In this document: positions 1 through 9,422 of the stretch, one piece after another
How positions within the stretch are numbered: the stretch's first letter is position 1
Layout: the number at the start of each line of letters is the position of its first letter
Source: Cystobacter ferrugineus
Lineage (GTDB): Bacteria > Myxococcota > Myxococcia > Myxococcales > Myxococcaceae
NCBI RefSeq assembly: GCF_001887355.1
Contig: NZ_MPIN01000001.1
Location: forward strand, 657,931-721,930
Direction: 5' to 3'
Length of the DNA: 64,000 nucleotides
Program-made: the position numbers and the translations under genes
The notes under the pieces: model-generated
What the model saw: the letters and a program-made list of their open reading frames with translations, nothing else
What the model was told of the DNA's origin: nothing
Database searches by the model: none

Positions 1-425
1 GCCGCCTGGCTCTGGGCGCTCGTCGGAGCGATGCCAGTGTTGGTGGCCGGGGGCGCCGGCTGGGTGGTGGCGCCAGTGCTCTCGACCGTCCAGTCGTTCA
101 GGGTCCAGAAGAAGTCTGGAGAGGTGTCTCGCTTATTGCAGGCGGGTTCTCCGGGGAGGCCGCTGCCCATCGGCGGCATCCGGCCGATGAGGGGCCGGGG
201 CGTTGTTTCCGGGCGGCAGTCCTGCGCGAGCGTGTTGCCGATGAGGGCGAAGTCGCCGCGCAGGTCCTGCTCGAAGCGCAGCTTCGGCGGATCGTTGCTC
301 TTGGGTTGGGCCTGAGCGCTTCCAGCCACCAGGGACAGCGCGACGGCGAGCAACAGCGCCGAGGCACTCGTGCCCCACGCGGAGTCGCGCGGAGACGTCG
401 GAGAGGGCGAGGAGGGATTTCTCAT
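1..425 (-). CDS. N-terminal part of a secreted AgmC/DUF11-like surface protein (partial)
   Basis: The frame is open from an ATG at 425 to the left edge, so only about 141 residues are present. Residues 1-20 are polar and Ser/Pro-rich. A hydrophobic segment then ends in AGSAQA, which looks like a Sec signal peptide with a signal peptidase I site. The mature part has the phrase RGDFALIGNTLAQDC followed by Pro-rich sequence. I associate that opening with the large myxobacterial DUF11-containing surface proteins, including the gliding protein AgmC; this is from memory. An in-frame ATG at 473 would add 16 residues. Neither start has a convincing ribosome binding site. Confidence 0.55.
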   Translation of the reverse strand, partial: MRNPSSPSPTSPRDSAWGTSASALLLAVALSLVAGSAQAQPKSNDPPKLRFEQDLRGDFALIGNTLAQDCRPETTPRPLIGRMPPMGSGLPGEPACNKRDTSPDFFWTLNDWTVESTGATTQPAPPATNTGIAPTSAQSQA

Positions 426-649
426 GAAGGCACTGAGGTTGAATCGGGGAGAAGAACGGCTCGCGGCGCTCATGCTGCAAAGCGGACGCCACGGCCCATT
501 TCGCCGTTCAGCCTATGTCAGTGCCCACCTGGGCCGCGAATCCGGGGCCTCTTCGCATTGCTTTTTCCAGAAGCCGTCCAGAACACCGCGCATTGTGGGG
601 AATCCAGGTCGGGGGCTCGCCGGGCTCGGGAGCGTGGCGGAACGCCCCT

Positions 650-664
650 GTGGCGAATCGCCAC
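650..664. promoter_or_regulatory. Palindrome in the divergent intergenic region
   Basis: The arms GTGGCGA and TCGCCAC flank a single central base. The palindrome lies 71 bp before the TPR gene and between two divergent genes, so it could be an operator. No promoter hexamers were recognised beside it. Confidence 0.25.
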
Positions 665-735
665 GCGTCCAGGGGCCTCATCGGCTGGCCTCACCGGCGC
701 GCGGAACCGGGGTCGCCTGATATGAGAGCCCACTC

Positions 736-1539
736 ATGAGTTACGGCTGGCTGTTGTGGATGGTGCTCGCGCGGGTGACGGGCAGTCCGGTGCTGTCGGC
801 ACTGGGCATCTTGGGGGTGCTGTGGGCGGTGGGGCGCTACAGCATGATTCTGCCCGGCCCCTTGCGGCTGCTGGGGCGGTGGCGGCGCGCGGCGGCGCTG
901 CGCAGAACGTTGCACGTCAATCCACATGACCGGCGGGCGCGCTACGAGCTGGCGGAGCTGTGGGTGGGCTGGGGCCGGTACGCGGCGGCGGTGGAGGTGC
1001 TCAAGCCCAACCTGGAGGCGGGGGACGAGGACGTGGCCACGCTCTTCCTGCTGGGCGTGGCCTACCTGGGCGCGGGCGACACGGCCCGGGGCGAGCTGCT
1101 GCTGGACGAGGCCGAGAAGCTCGACCCCCGTCACCAGATGGGGGCCATCGACCTGGAGCGGGGGCGCTTCCGCCTGGCGCGCGGCGACTTCCCGCGTGCC
1201 ATGGAAGCCCTGCGGCGCGTGCGCGAGGCGCGCCCGGGCACGGTGGAGGGGCGGGTGCTGCTGGCGCGCGCCCTGGAGCGCGGTGGCCAGGACGGCGAGG
1301 CGGCCCTGCTGCGCGAGGAGGCCTGGAAGGAGTACGTGGCCGCGCCCTCCTTCCAGCGCCGCCGCGAGCGGCTGTGGGCGTGGCGGGCGCGCCCCAGCCG
1401 GCCCCTGGCCTACGCGGTGGTGCTCGGGCTGGCCCTCGTCCTCGTCGGCTCGCTGCTGGGCCGGATGGCGGATTCCGCCTCGCGCTGGGAAGCGGACGAG
1501 CAGGCCTGGGTGTCGGACGAGCCCGGCGACGGGGAGTAG
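736..1539 (+). CDS. Membrane-anchored tetratricopeptide-repeat protein
   Basis: This 267-residue protein has a hydrophobic N-terminus (about residues 4-33), a helical TPR-like middle and a second transmembrane segment near residues 222-242. The middle repeats show TPR-like spacing around ARYELAELWVGWGRY, LFLLGVAYLGAGDTARG and LARGDFPRAMEALRRV. TPR arrays are scaffolds for protein partners; no catalytic motif is visible. The short tail after the second membrane segment is acidic. It precedes another TPR-containing gene by 43 bp on the same strand, so the two may be co-transcribed. The ATG at 736 has only a weak upstream purine run. Confidence 0.75.
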   Translation: MSYGWLLWMVLARVTGSPVLSALGILGVLWAVGRYSMILPGPLRLLGRWRRAAALRRTLHVNPHDRRARYELAELWVGWGRYAAAVEVLKPNLEAGDEDVATLFLLGVAYLGAGDTARGELLLDEAEKLDPRHQMGAIDLERGRFRLARGDFPRAMEALRRVREARPGTVEGRVLLARALERGGQDGEAALLREEAWKEYVAAPSFQRRRERLWAWRARPSRPLAYAVVLGLALVLVGSLLGRMADSASRWEADEQAWVSDEPGDGE

Positions 1540-1582
1540 GTGGGGCGGCTTTCGCGGGGAAAAACCGCTACGCTGAGGAACC

Positions 1583-3142
1583 ATGTTTTCGACCCCCGCC
1601 CAGGTCCTGAGGCAGCGCGAGGGGGCGCTCGCCGAGACGCCATTCCCCCTGCTGTTGCACGCGCTGGCCGTGGAGGAGCGCACGTGCACGCTGGAGCTCA
1701 AGGTGCGCCAGCGCGAGAAGCGCATCACCTTCGAGGACGGCGCGCCCGTGGCGAGCTCCAGCAACCTGCTGCACGAGACGCTGGGCAAGTTCCTGGTGGA
1801 CAAGGGCAAGCTGTCGGAGGCGGACTACCAGAAGACGCTCGCCGAGAGCGTGAGCACGGAGGTGCCCTTCGGCGGATTGGTGGTGCAGAAGGGGCTCATC
1901 AGCCCGTTCGACCTGTACAAGCAGATGCAGGCGAACATGGCGATGACGCTCTTGGACTGCTTCCGCTGGACGGACGCGCGCTACCGGCTCATCGCCGACA
2001 TCGAGCCGCCGGACACCAGCGTGCGGATGAACACCGCGCAGCTCATCCTCACGGGCATCGCCAACGTGATGCCCTTCGACGAGGTGGCCACGCACTTCAC
2101 CTTCACGGATGACCGGCGCTTCGCCCAGGTGCCGGGCATCGAGGGGCCCAAGCTGTCCGCCAAGGACGCGCGGCTGTTCCAGGCGCTGCGCTTCCGGCCC
2201 ACCTTCCCCGAGCTGATGGAGCGCTCGGGCATGGACACCGACGCCACGCTGCGCCGGCTCTATGCCTTCTGCCTGCTGGGGCTCGCGGACTTCGTGGAGG
2301 AGGTGGATGCGCGCCGGCCCGCCGCGACGGGGCCCGTCGCGGTGCCCGCCATGCCGCCCGGTCCCGCCCTGACGCCGCTGCCCGGCACCCTGGAGACGGT
2401 GGAGGCCCGGCCCCAGGGCATCCCCTTCTCCGACGAGGACGAGGCCGTGAAGAACGAGCTGCTCAGCGTCTTCCTGTCCCACCGCAGCCAGGATCCGTTC
2501 GATCTGCTGGGCGTGCCGGAGAACGTGCAGCCGGTGGCGCTGCGCAAGGCCTTCCTGGCGTTGGCGGACAAGTTCTCTCCCCTGCGCTTCCACTCGGCGG
2601 ACCTCAAGGAGAAGGCCGAGGGGCTGCTCACGGCGTACGCGCGGGCGTACGGGGCGCTCACCGAGGTGGAGCAGGCGGCGCTGTGGCGCAAGCGGCGCCA
2701 GGCGGCGCGCGAGAAGAAGGTGAACACGGGCCGGCCCTCGACGGCGGAGCAGTTCCGCATCCGCACGGATCTGCTGGACGCGAGCACCCAGTTCGAAGAG
2801 GCGATGAAGCGGCTCAAGGCGGAGAACTTCGCGGGCGCGTTCGAGTACTTCGAGTACGCCTGCGACATCGATCCCAAGCCCCTGTACCGGGCCCACCGCG
2901 CGTGGGCGCGCTACCTGATGAAGCCCGAGTCCCACGGCAAGCTGGCGCTGCAGGAGCTGCAGGACGTGCTCAAGCAGGAGCCCGGGTGCGAGGAGGGGTG
3001 GTTCTTCCTGGGCGAGGTGTCCCGGGGCGAGGGCCAGTGGGCGCAGGCCGAGGATGCCTACCGCAAGGCCTTCAAGATCAACCCGAAGAACCGCCAGTAC
3101 GTGGACCTCGTCCAGGAGACGATGAAGCGCGTGAAGCGCTGA
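1583..3142 (+). CDS. PATAN (DUF4388)-J-domain-TPR protein
   Basis: The first 250 residues or so resemble the PATAN/DUF4388 domain, common in myxobacterial and delta-proteobacterial regulatory and motility proteins. Residues about 300-375 contain a J-like helical domain (PFDLLGVPENVQPVALRKAF), but the HPD tripeptide of active DnaJ proteins is not evident, so it is probably a degenerate J domain. The C-terminus (about 395-519) is TPR-like, with FAGAFEYFEYACDIDPKP and WAQAEDAYRKAFKINPKN. It may act as an adaptor or scaffold rather than an enzyme. The length of 519 residues and domain order fit a family frequent in Myxococcales. It lies 43 bp downstream of the TPR membrane protein. Confidence 0.75.
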   Translation: MFSTPAQVLRQREGALAETPFPLLLHALAVEERTCTLELKVRQREKRITFEDGAPVASSSNLLHETLGKFLVDKGKLSEADYQKTLAESVSTEVPFGGLVVQKGLISPFDLYKQMQANMAMTLLDCFRWTDARYRLIADIEPPDTSVRMNTAQLILTGIANVMPFDEVATHFTFTDDRRFAQVPGIEGPKLSAKDARLFQALRFRPTFPELMERSGMDTDATLRRLYAFCLLGLADFVEEVDARRPAATGPVAVPAMPPGPALTPLPGTLETVEARPQGIPFSDEDEAVKNELLSVFLSHRSQDPFDLLGVPENVQPVALRKAFLALADKFSPLRFHSADLKEKAEGLLTAYARAYGALTEVEQAALWRKRRQAAREKKVNTGRPSTAEQFRIRTDLLDASTQFEEAMKRLKAENFAGAFEYFEYACDIDPKPLYRAHRAWARYLMKPESHGKLALQELQDVLKQEPGCEEGWFFLGEVSRGEGQWAQAEDAYRKAFKINPKNRQYVDLVQETMKRVKR

Positions 3143-3166
3143 GCCCGGTGCACGTTTCAGTGCACG

Positions 3167-3598
3167 TCAGTGCACGACGGTGACGGGGCGGCCGGCGAGC
3201 TGGAGGACCCGGTCGCTCACCGAGCCGAGCAACCACCTGCCGCCCGCGTTGAGCCCGCGGGCGCCCACGACGATGTGATCCGCCCCGAGCTTGTCCGCCA
3301 TGGCGACGATGGTGTCGGCGGGGCGGCCAATCTCCACCACCTTCTCCACCTGGGCCGAGGGCAGATCCGCGGCCACCTCGTCGAGCAGGCGCCGCACGGC
3401 GGCGAGCTCCTCGGGGCTGCGCGAGGCGCCGGAGATGAGCTCCGCGTCCATGAAGCCCAAGGGCAGGACGCGGGGCGGCTCGAGCACGAAGAGCAAGGTG
3501 ACGCGGGCGCGGGTCTGCTGGGCGAGGTCATGCCCGAAGCGGGCCGCCTTGCGCGAGGTGTCCGAGCCGTCGATCGCGACGAGGATGTGCTGAATCAC
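3167..3598 (-). CDS. Universal stress protein (UspA family)
   Basis: This is a 143-residue single-domain Usp protein. It opens with the beta-1 strand ILVAIDGS and ends with the nucleotide-binding signature GARGLNAGGRWLLGSVSDRV followed by PVTVVH. That G-x2-G-x9-G-S pattern indicates an ATP-binding Usp. A longer frame exists upstream, but I chose the GTG at 3598 because it is preceded by GGAGGG at a 5-base spacing and gives the normal family start. It is convergent with the preceding gene, 24 bp from its stop. The family helps cells survive stress; the specific role here is unknown. Confidence 0.9.
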   Translation of the reverse strand: MIQHILVAIDGSDTSRKAARFGHDLAQQTRARVTLLFVLEPPRVLPLGFMDAELISGASRSPEELAAVRRLLDEVAADLPSAQVEKVVEIGRPADTIVAMADKLGADHIVVGARGLNAGGRWLLGSVSDRVLQLAGRPVTVVH

Positions 3599-3760
3599 GT
3601 CCGCCCTCCTGCTGGATGAGGAGCCCGGGTCCAGGGGCCCCTCTTCTTCAGGGTGGGGCGGGACGCGCCAGGGGCAAGCCGGGCCGTGGACGAGAAGCGG
3701 GGGAGCGGGCCAGGGTCCGCCGCCCCGAGCGCGGGGCGGGGAGGCGCTCACGGCACCCCT

Positions 3761-3799
3761 GAAATACAAAAGGCCCGGCCTCACGAGGAGACCAGGCCT
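3761..3799 (-). terminator. Rho-independent-type terminator after the cold-shock gene
   Basis: On the minus strand, AGGCCTGGTCTC pairs with GAGGCCGGGCCT (allowing G-U pairs) across a short loop and is followed by a T-rich run, TTTTGTATTTC. It lies 23 bp past the stop of the cold-shock gene. Confidence 0.75.
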
Positions 3800-3821
3800 G
3801 ATGCGGATTCAGCGCCTCAGC

Positions 3822-4025
3822 TCAGATCGGGCGGACGTTCTGCGCCTGCAGACCCTTGGGGCCACGGGCGACGTCGAACTCGACCCGCTGTCCCTCGGCC
3901 AGGGTACGGAAGCCTTCGGTCTGAATCGCGGTGTGGTGGCAGAAGAGATCCTCGCCCCCGCCCTCCTGCGTGATGAAACCGAAGCCCTTCGCGTCGTTGA
4001 ACCACTTCACGGTACCAGTTGCCAT
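3822..4025 (-). CDS. Cold-shock protein (CspA family)
   Basis: This is a 67-residue single cold-shock domain, the usual family length. The RNP1 motif (KGFGFI) and the RNP2-like segment ([10 protein letters not shown]) that bind single-stranded nucleic acid are both visible. RNP2 has a Cys-His-His where many family members have VHYS or VHFS. The protein would act as a cytoplasmic RNA chaperone. The ATG at 4025 starts the canonical [10 protein letters not shown]. An untranslated stretch of more than 100 bp upstream fits the long leaders typical of csp genes, and a terminator follows, so the gene is probably monocistronic. Confidence 0.95.
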   Translation of the reverse strand: MATGTVKWFNDAKGFGFITQEGGGEDLFCHHTAIQTEGFRTLAEGQRVEFDVARGPKGLQAQNVRPI

Positions 4026-4153
4026 TTCGTCGCGTCTTCTTTCTTGTCCGGCCGCATGAGTTGCACCGGAAGCCCCACTCAGCTCGAGTGTGACCGTTGC
4101 TATATCCCACATCTGGGGGTGAATAGCCAGTGCCCGCCGGTGGATTCGTTCGC

Positions 4154-5632
4154 TCACTCGCCCTCGTCCTGGGCGGGCAGGCGTCCATCGCGCACGGCCT
4201 TGCGGAAGAGCTGGTAGTCGCGCTCGTTCTGGTCGGCGTAGGCGCGGGCGAAGCGGCACAGGGCGCGGTCGAAGACGTCCCCCCGGCCGAGGTAGCCCCG
4301 CAGCACCGCGGCGTCTCCTCCGCGCGCGTGGGCCCGGGCCAGCGTCCGGCCGCACAGGGCCGCGTACTGGCGCAGCCCCCGGGGCGATAGCCGCTCCACG
4401 TCCGTGGCGCCCTTCATGTCGCGAAGCTGCCGCACGTAGAAGTCGCGGCCGCCCACCCGGCACCAGCCGAGGAAGATGTCACTGGCGGCCTGCATGAGCC
4501 GCTGCCCCTCCACCACGCGTTGCCCCGCGTTGGGATGGAGGCTCGCGCCGGCGAAGGGCTCGAGCACCGAGGGGCCCGCCTCCTTCACCTGGAGGAAGAG
4601 CGGATCCCTCGCGTGCGCGCCGAGCAGCAGCGCGATGTAACAGCGCGTGCCCACGCTGCCCACGCCCACCACCTTGCGCGCCACGTCCACCACCTGGTAG
4701 CGCCGCACGAGCGTGCCGCGGTCCCCTTGGAGCGAGGACAGATAGCCCTCGCCCACCACCTGGAGCACCTCGGCGAGCAGCTCGGCGTGCTCGCGCGGGG
4801 GGTGCACCACCAGGGGCGGGTCGTCGATGATGCAGCGGCGGCCCTCGCGCAGCTCGGTGAGCTTGGGCAGGGTGGCCAGTTGCGTGCGCCGGCGCGCCTG
4901 GGCGAGCGTCCTCTCCGCGCTCGCCGGCTCCTTCTTGTAGAGCGTGTGGCGCAGCTCCTCGGCGTCCACGCGCGCGTACCACACGTCCAGGAAGGACCAC
5001 TTGGACAGGGTGCGCATCCAGCGGCGGTAGCCGCGCACGCACGCCTCCACCGCCTCCTCGCACTGCGCCTCGGAGTCCCCGTTGGAGCGGCCCGCCACCC
5101 AGACGCTCACCGCCAGGCGCTTGAGATCCCACTCCCACGGCGCGGGCAGCGTCTCGTCGAAGTCGTTCACGTCGAAGACGAGGTTGCGCTCGGGGGTGGC
5201 GAACATGCCGAAGTTGGCCAGGTGCGCGTCGCCGCAGGCCTGGACCTTGAGGCCCACGCTGGGGGTGCGCGCCAGATCGTTGGCCATGAGCATCGCCGAG
5301 CCGCGCAGGAAGGCGAAGGGGTTCACCCCCATGCGCGCGTGGCGGATGGGCACCAGCGAGGGCAGTCTCCCCTCGTTGGACGCCTCCAGCAGGGCGATGG
5401 GATCCGGCCGCGCCTTGTCCGCCTTCCAGAAGGCATGGGCCTCGCGCGGTGTCTTCTCTCGCAGGGCACGCCCCAGCCGCTTGCGCTCGGCGCGCACGGG
5501 GATGTGCTCGGGCACGAGGGCGGGTCCCGCCTCGGGCTCCGTCAGATCGTGCTCGACCTCCACCGGCGGCGAGGCTCGGAGGACGCGAAGGCGGCGCGGG
5601 AGCCGGCGGCGGGCCTGGATGCGAGCGGACAT
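4154..5632 (-). CDS. DUF2252 family protein
   Basis: The 492-residue protein matches the DUF2252 family in length and in recognisable phrases: the N-terminal [20 protein letters not shown], the central [18 protein letters not shown], and [20 protein letters not shown]. The GDxHxxN and DxND/DFDE motifs look kinase-like (aminoglycoside phosphotransferase fold), which suggests a phosphotransferase-type active site. The substrate is unknown. The start at 5632 has no clear ribosome binding site, and the Arg-rich first 25 residues could be untranslated. Confidence 0.85.
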   Translation of the reverse strand: MSARIQARRRLPRRLRVLRASPPVEVEHDLTEPEAGPALVPEHIPVRAERKRLGRALREKTPREAHAFWKADKARPDPIALLEASNEGRLPSLVPIRHARMGVNPFAFLRGSAMLMANDLARTPSVGLKVQACGDAHLANFGMFATPERNLVFDVNDFDETLPAPWEWDLKRLAVSVWVAGRSNGDSEAQCEEAVEACVRGYRRWMRTLSKWSFLDVWYARVDAEELRHTLYKKEPASAERTLAQARRRTQLATLPKLTELREGRRCIIDDPPLVVHPPREHAELLAEVLQVVGEGYLSSLQGDRGTLVRRYQVVDVARKVVGVGSVGTRCYIALLLGAHARDPLFLQVKEAGPSVLEPFAGASLHPNAGQRVVEGQRLMQAASDIFLGWCRVGGRDFYVRQLRDMKGATDVERLSPRGLRQYAALCGRTLARAHARGGDAAVLRGYLGRGDVFDRALCRFARAYADQNERDYQLFRKAVRDGRLPAQDEGE

Positions 5633-5739
5633 GCGCTCAACCTAAGCACTCGCCCCTCCACCCGGAGGCACCCTCCACTGTTCAACCCGGAGCGGCACAC
5701 GCTTCCCGGGCCCGGAGGGGGTGCTTAGCGTTGGCAGCC

Positions 5740-6342
5740 ATGAAGACCGTGTCCACGGCTGGCAGAGAACAGGGGCAGTCCAAGAGCGGCGGCGATCGGG
5801 AGTTGATCCTCAAGCTGGAGGAGCGCTTCCGGCGCATCACGCACCTGCTCTACGACACGCGCATTCCGGAGCATGTGCTGGACCAGGAACTGGTGCCCTA
5901 CCTGGGGGAGGACATCCGCTTCATCGACCCCTGGCAGACGGGGGCGGGGCGGGAGACCTACCGGCGCGGCGCCGCGGGCTTCCACTGCATGTTCCGCTTC
6001 GACTTCGACATCCTCCAGCTCAACGTCCAACTGGAGCCGGGCAATGAGAAGGGGCGGGTGCTGGTCGACGGAACCATGAACCTGAGGCAGTTCGACTGGC
6101 TCTACGTCTATCCGCTGCGCACCTTCCTCGCCTACGACTTCTCCCTGGAGCGCCCCTTCACCGGCGGCGAGCCCCACCCCCTCATCCATCGGCACGAGGA
6201 GATGTGGAGTCTGGGCGACATGATCGAGGCCGTGCCCGGGGTGGGCTGGGTCTACAAGACCCTCTTCCGGCCTGGCTTCAGCTACGGCTTCCTGGCGGCC
6301 TCCGCGCTCTGCCGCCGCAAGCAGCAGCGGAGCGCGGTGTAG
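5740..6342 (+). CDS. Conserved protein, possible NTF2/SnoaL-like fold
   Basis: The protein has 200 residues from the ATG at 5740; the frame is open further upstream, but that part reads like non-coding sequence. After a polar N-terminus, the region ELVPYLGEDIRFIDPWQT, FHCMFRFDFDILQLNVQL and DGTMNLRQFDWL alternates helix and strand in the manner of NTF2-like folds and DUF2358-type proteins. No catalytic residues can be assigned. The C-terminus (VGWVYKTLFRPGFSYGF) is amphipathic and could contact a membrane. It is divergent from the DUF2252 gene. Confidence 0.55.
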   Translation: MKTVSTAGREQGQSKSGGDRELILKLEERFRRITHLLYDTRIPEHVLDQELVPYLGEDIRFIDPWQTGAGRETYRRGAAGFHCMFRFDFDILQLNVQLEPGNEKGRVLVDGTMNLRQFDWLYVYPLRTFLAYDFSLERPFTGGEPHPLIHRHEEMWSLGDMIEAVPGVGWVYKTLFRPGFSYGFLAASALCRRKQQRSAV

Positions 6343-6364
6343 GCTCACGAGGCGGTGTGACTGA

Positions 6365-6856
6365 TCAGATGGACTCCGGCTCGGGCGGGGGCGGCAGCGT
6401 GTTGCCCTCGGTGGGGCCGCCGTTCAGGTTGACCGGACCCTCGCCCGGGGCCGCCTCGAACTTGTCCTGGAAGAACTCCTGACCCGGCTGGCCCTTGCCC
6501 TCCTTGAGCTGCTTGACCGCCTCCATCAGGACCTGGAGCAGCTGCTCGATGCCCTGCTTGCCCTCGGCGCCCTGCTTGCCCTCGGCACCACCGGCGCCCT
6601 CGGCACCACCGGCGCCCTCGCCACCACCGGCGCCCTCGGGCTTGCCACCACCCGCGGCGGCCTTGAGCTGCTCGATGAGCTGCTTGAGCTGCTGCGGATC
6701 GATGCCCAGCTTCTGCGCGAGCTGCTCGATGGCCTTCTGGTCACCCTGCAGCGCCTTGGACAGCAGCTGCGCCTCGGGCGTCTGCTGCGTGTTGCCCGTC
6801 TCGGAGGTGGAGGGGGTGTAGATATTGCCGCGCGGACCAATGCCAGAAACGCCCAT
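6365..6856 (-). CDS. Low-complexity Gly/Ala/Glu-rich protein of unknown function
   Basis: This 163-residue protein starts at an ATG at 6856 with GAGG about 7 bases upstream. The first half is helical and Gln-rich (DQKAIEQLAQKLGIDPQQLK), resembling a small helical-bundle or EF-hand-like dimer segment. The middle is a low-complexity run of GAGG and GAEGK repeats. The second half has another Gln/Lys helix (QLLQVLMEAVKQL) and a Pro-rich acidic tail. There is no signal peptide. A tandem promoter-proximal repeat (7035-7073) lies upstream. It reads like a structural or secreted effector-type protein, but I cannot assign a family. Confidence 0.6.
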   Translation of the reverse strand: MGVSGIGPRGNIYTPSTSETGNTQQTPEAQLLSKALQGDQKAIEQLAQKLGIDPQQLKQLIEQLKAAAGGGKPEGAGGGEGAGGAEGAGGAEGKQGAEGKQGIEQLLQVLMEAVKQLKEGKGQPGQEFFQDKFEAAPGEGPVNLNGGPTEGNTLPPPPEPESI

Positions 6857-7034
6857 GGTATGCCTCGTGTGCTTGGGGATGGGGGGACTTCTCGACCACC
6901 GTTCTCGGTGACGAGGGTGACCATAGCAGGGCGTGTGCCAATCCCCCAAAGCTCCCCCGGAATGCGTAACCCCTTGAAATGACGTGAGGGCCGAGGGGGC
7001 CCTGGTGACTGCCGTTGCGCGGGAGATGTCGGGA

Positions 7035-7073
7035 TCCTGGTGACGTCTGTCATCCCCTGGTGACGTCTGTCAC
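7035..7073. repeat. Two tandem copies of a 20-bp repeat upstream of the Gly-rich gene
   Basis: The phrase CTGGTGACGTCTGTCA occurs twice with a period of 20 bp, and a decayed third copy (CTGGTGACTGCCG) lies near 7000. Within each copy TGAC and GTCA form a small inverted pair. The repeats lie about 180-220 bp upstream of the start at 6856, where tandem regulator sites could sit. Confidence 0.4.
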
Positions 7074-7096
7074 CACCCCACCTGGGACTCGGGAGG

Positions 7097-8284
7097 CTAG
7101 GGCTTCAGGGCGGTGACGAAGCGCGCCTTGCCGCCCTCCACCTTGAGGATCACCGCCTGCTTCACCGCGTCACGGTTGGCGTCCAGGGTGATGCTGCCGC
7201 CCACGCCGGGAAAGTCGCGGGTGGCCGCGATCGCGTCACGCAGGGCGGGGCCCGACAGGTCCGGCGCGCGCTTCATCGCGTCGATGGCCAGCCGCGCGGC
7301 GTCATAGGCGAGTGCCCCCACGCCGTCGGGCACCTGGCCGTAGGCGGCCTTGTAGCGGGCGATGAACGCCTGGAGAGTCGGGTCCGGGTTCTCCTCCGAA
7401 TAGTGGTTGGAGTAGTAGCTGCCCTCGAGCGCCTCGCCGCCCAGCTCGAAGAGGCGGGTGGAGTCCCAGCCATCTCCGCCGAGCAGGGGCAGGGTCAGCC
7501 CCAGCTCTCGCGCCTGACGGGCGATGATGCCCACGTCGGTGTAGTACCCGGGGATGAAGAGCGCCTCGGGCCTGGCCTTCTTGAGCGTGGTGAGCTGGGC
7601 GCGGAAGTCCGTGTCTCCCTTGGAGTAGCTCTCGGTGGACAGCACGCTGCCGCCCAGCTCGGTGAACTTCCGGCGGAACTCGTCCGCCAGTCCCACCGAG
7701 TACGCGCTCTTGTTGTCCTGGAGCACCGCCACGCGCTCGAGGTGCAGGTTGTCATGGGCGAAGCGGGCCATCACCTCGCCCTGGAACGGATCGATGAAGC
7801 AGACGCGGAAGATGTAGTCGCCCTTCCGCGTGACGGCGGGGTTGGTGGAGGTGGGGGTGATCATCGGCACTCCGGCCGCCTGCGCCTTGTCCGCCATGGC
7901 CATCGAGTTGGACGAGGCGGCCTCGCCCAGAATCACCACCACATGGTCCTGGTTGATGAGGCGCGAGGCCGCCTGGGCCGCCTCCTCGGGCTTGCCCTGG
8001 CTGTCATAGGCGCGCAGCGCCAACGGTTGGCCCTTCACTCCACCCGCGGCATTGGCTTCCTGGAGGGCCAGGGAGATGCCCTGGCGCGCGGAGACGCCGA
8101 AGGTGGCCTCGCTGCCGGTGAGGCTGCCCACCTGTCCCACGAGGATGGGCTCCGAGCCCGAGGGGGTTTGCTTCGAGGCCGCGGCGGGTGCGGCCGCGGG
8201 AGGCGCGGCGGGCGGCGCTTTCTTCTCACAGGCGGCCACGAGCACGGCGAGCGCGGTGAGCAGCAATGACGAGGTGCGGCGCAT
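7097..8284 (-). CDS. Branched-chain amino acid ABC transporter substrate-binding lipoprotein
   Basis: The 395-residue protein begins with a lipoprotein signal peptide; the lipobox LVAAC places the modified Cys near residue 19. An Ala/Pro linker follows, then a type I periplasmic binding fold of the LivK/Leu-Ile-Val family: ILVGQVGSLTGSEATFG, GVKGQPLALRAYDSQGKPEEA, YIFRVCFIDPFQGEVMARFA and GYYTDVGIIARQARELG. It would sit on the membrane and deliver amino acids or similar ligands to a permease. No permease or ATPase gene is adjacent, so it is an orphan receptor here. Confidence 0.9.
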   Translation of the reverse strand: MRRTSSLLLTALAVLVAACEKKAPPAAPPAAAPAAASKQTPSGSEPILVGQVGSLTGSEATFGVSARQGISLALQEANAAGGVKGQPLALRAYDSQGKPEEAAQAASRLINQDHVVVILGEAASSNSMAMADKAQAAGVPMITPTSTNPAVTRKGDYIFRVCFIDPFQGEVMARFAHDNLHLERVAVLQDNKSAYSVGLADEFRRKFTELGGSVLSTESYSKGDTDFRAQLTTLKKARPEALFIPGYYTDVGIIARQARELGLTLPLLGGDGWDSTRLFELGGEALEGSYYSNHYSEENPDPTLQAFIARYKAAYGQVPDGVGALAYDAARLAIDAMKRAPDLSGPALRDAIAATRDFPGVGGSITLDANRDAVKQAVILKVEGGKARFVTALKP

Positions 8285-8490
8285 GGGGCGAACACTCCAG
8301 GCGAAGGGGGCTGTGGCGGCCTTCTAACGCGGACGCCCCGGCGAAAACCCTGGAACCACGGCGAGTATGGATGTGTCGCACAATGAAGGCGTGTGGCGGT
8401 AAAAGTATGGCGACAGGCAACTCGTGGAGCCGTTGAACGACAATTCGGATGTCCGCCTGTCAATGTAGGCCTCCTGGAAGGACCGCTCCG

Positions 8491-9312
8491 ATGATGCTGC
8501 GCTCGACGACCGCCCCCCTTCGTTCCGCTTCCTTGTTCCCGGCCGCCGTGTCCGAGAGCCGCCGGCTCACTCCGCCCCCGGTTCCGGCGCGGCCCGTCCA
8601 CGCGACCCTCGACAGCTTCCAGCCCACGGCGCGCCGCGGCCCGGCCTCTCCGGGGACGGGCTCCACGCCCACGACGCCCCCACCCACGTCGCCCTCGCCG
8701 TATGACGGGCTCAAGGACAAGGCGCTCATCCAGGCGCTGCATGACGCCTCGGCCCAGCACAAGGACCTCGGCTACAACCAGGCGCGGAGGATCATCTTCA
8801 CCGTGTTGGACAACCACGATGGCCAGGTGGCGTGTGTGTACACGGGCCGCGAGGTGACCACGGACAAGATTCCCAACGCCAACGACATGAACACCGAGCA
8901 CACGTGGCCGCAGTCGAAGGGCGCCACGGGCCCGGCCAAGAGCGACCTGCACCACCTCTTCCCCACGGACAGCAAGGCCAACTCCATCCGGAGCAGCTAC
9001 CCGTTCGGCGAGGTGAAGGAGGTGAAGTGGAGCCAGAACGGCGCGAAGTTCGGCAAGGACGCCCAGGGCAACACCGTCTTCGAGCCGCCCGACGCGCACA
9101 AGGGCAACGTGGCGCGCGCCCTCTTCTACTTCTCCACCGTCTACGACAAGCCGATTCCCGCCGGGGACGAGGCGGTGCTCAAGAAGTGGAACCACCTGGA
9201 CCAGGTGGACGCCGCGGAGATGGCGCGCAACACCGCCATCGAGGGCTACCAGGGCAACCGCAATCCCTTCGTGGATGACGCCCTGCTGGCCGACCGCATC
9301 GCGGACTTCTAG
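8491..9312 (+). CDS. Endonuclease I family protein
   Basis: The protein has 273 residues from an ATG at 8491, with GGAAGGA 9 bases upstream. Residues about 95-273 form the endonuclease I/His-Me finger domain: NTEHTWPQSKGA, SDLHHLFPTDSKANSIRSSY and FGEVKEVKWSQNG. The conserved EHTWPQS and DLHHLFP segments carry the metal and catalytic histidines. The first 80 residues are Pro/Ser-rich and lack a clear signal peptide, so secretion by the ordinary route is uncertain. It would cut DNA or RNA, likely for nutrient release or prey degradation. It is divergent from the binding protein. Confidence 0.85.
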   Translation: MMLRSTTAPLRSASLFPAAVSESRRLTPPPVPARPVHATLDSFQPTARRGPASPGTGSTPTTPPPTSPSPYDGLKDKALIQALHDASAQHKDLGYNQARRIIFTVLDNHDGQVACVYTGREVTTDKIPNANDMNTEHTWPQSKGATGPAKSDLHHLFPTDSKANSIRSSYPFGEVKEVKWSQNGAKFGKDAQGNTVFEPPDAHKGNVARALFYFSTVYDKPIPAGDEAVLKKWNHLDQVDAAEMARNTAIEGYQGNRNPFVDDALLADRIADF

Positions 9313-9422
9313 GCCCGCGCCGATTCTCCCGGCGAGGTGGCCCGGGAGGGCTCGCTTCCCTGGCCGCCACCATGCTCGGCCGGCCTGTTCATCCGGGCCC
9401 CTGCTCCCTACCTCAAGGGAGC

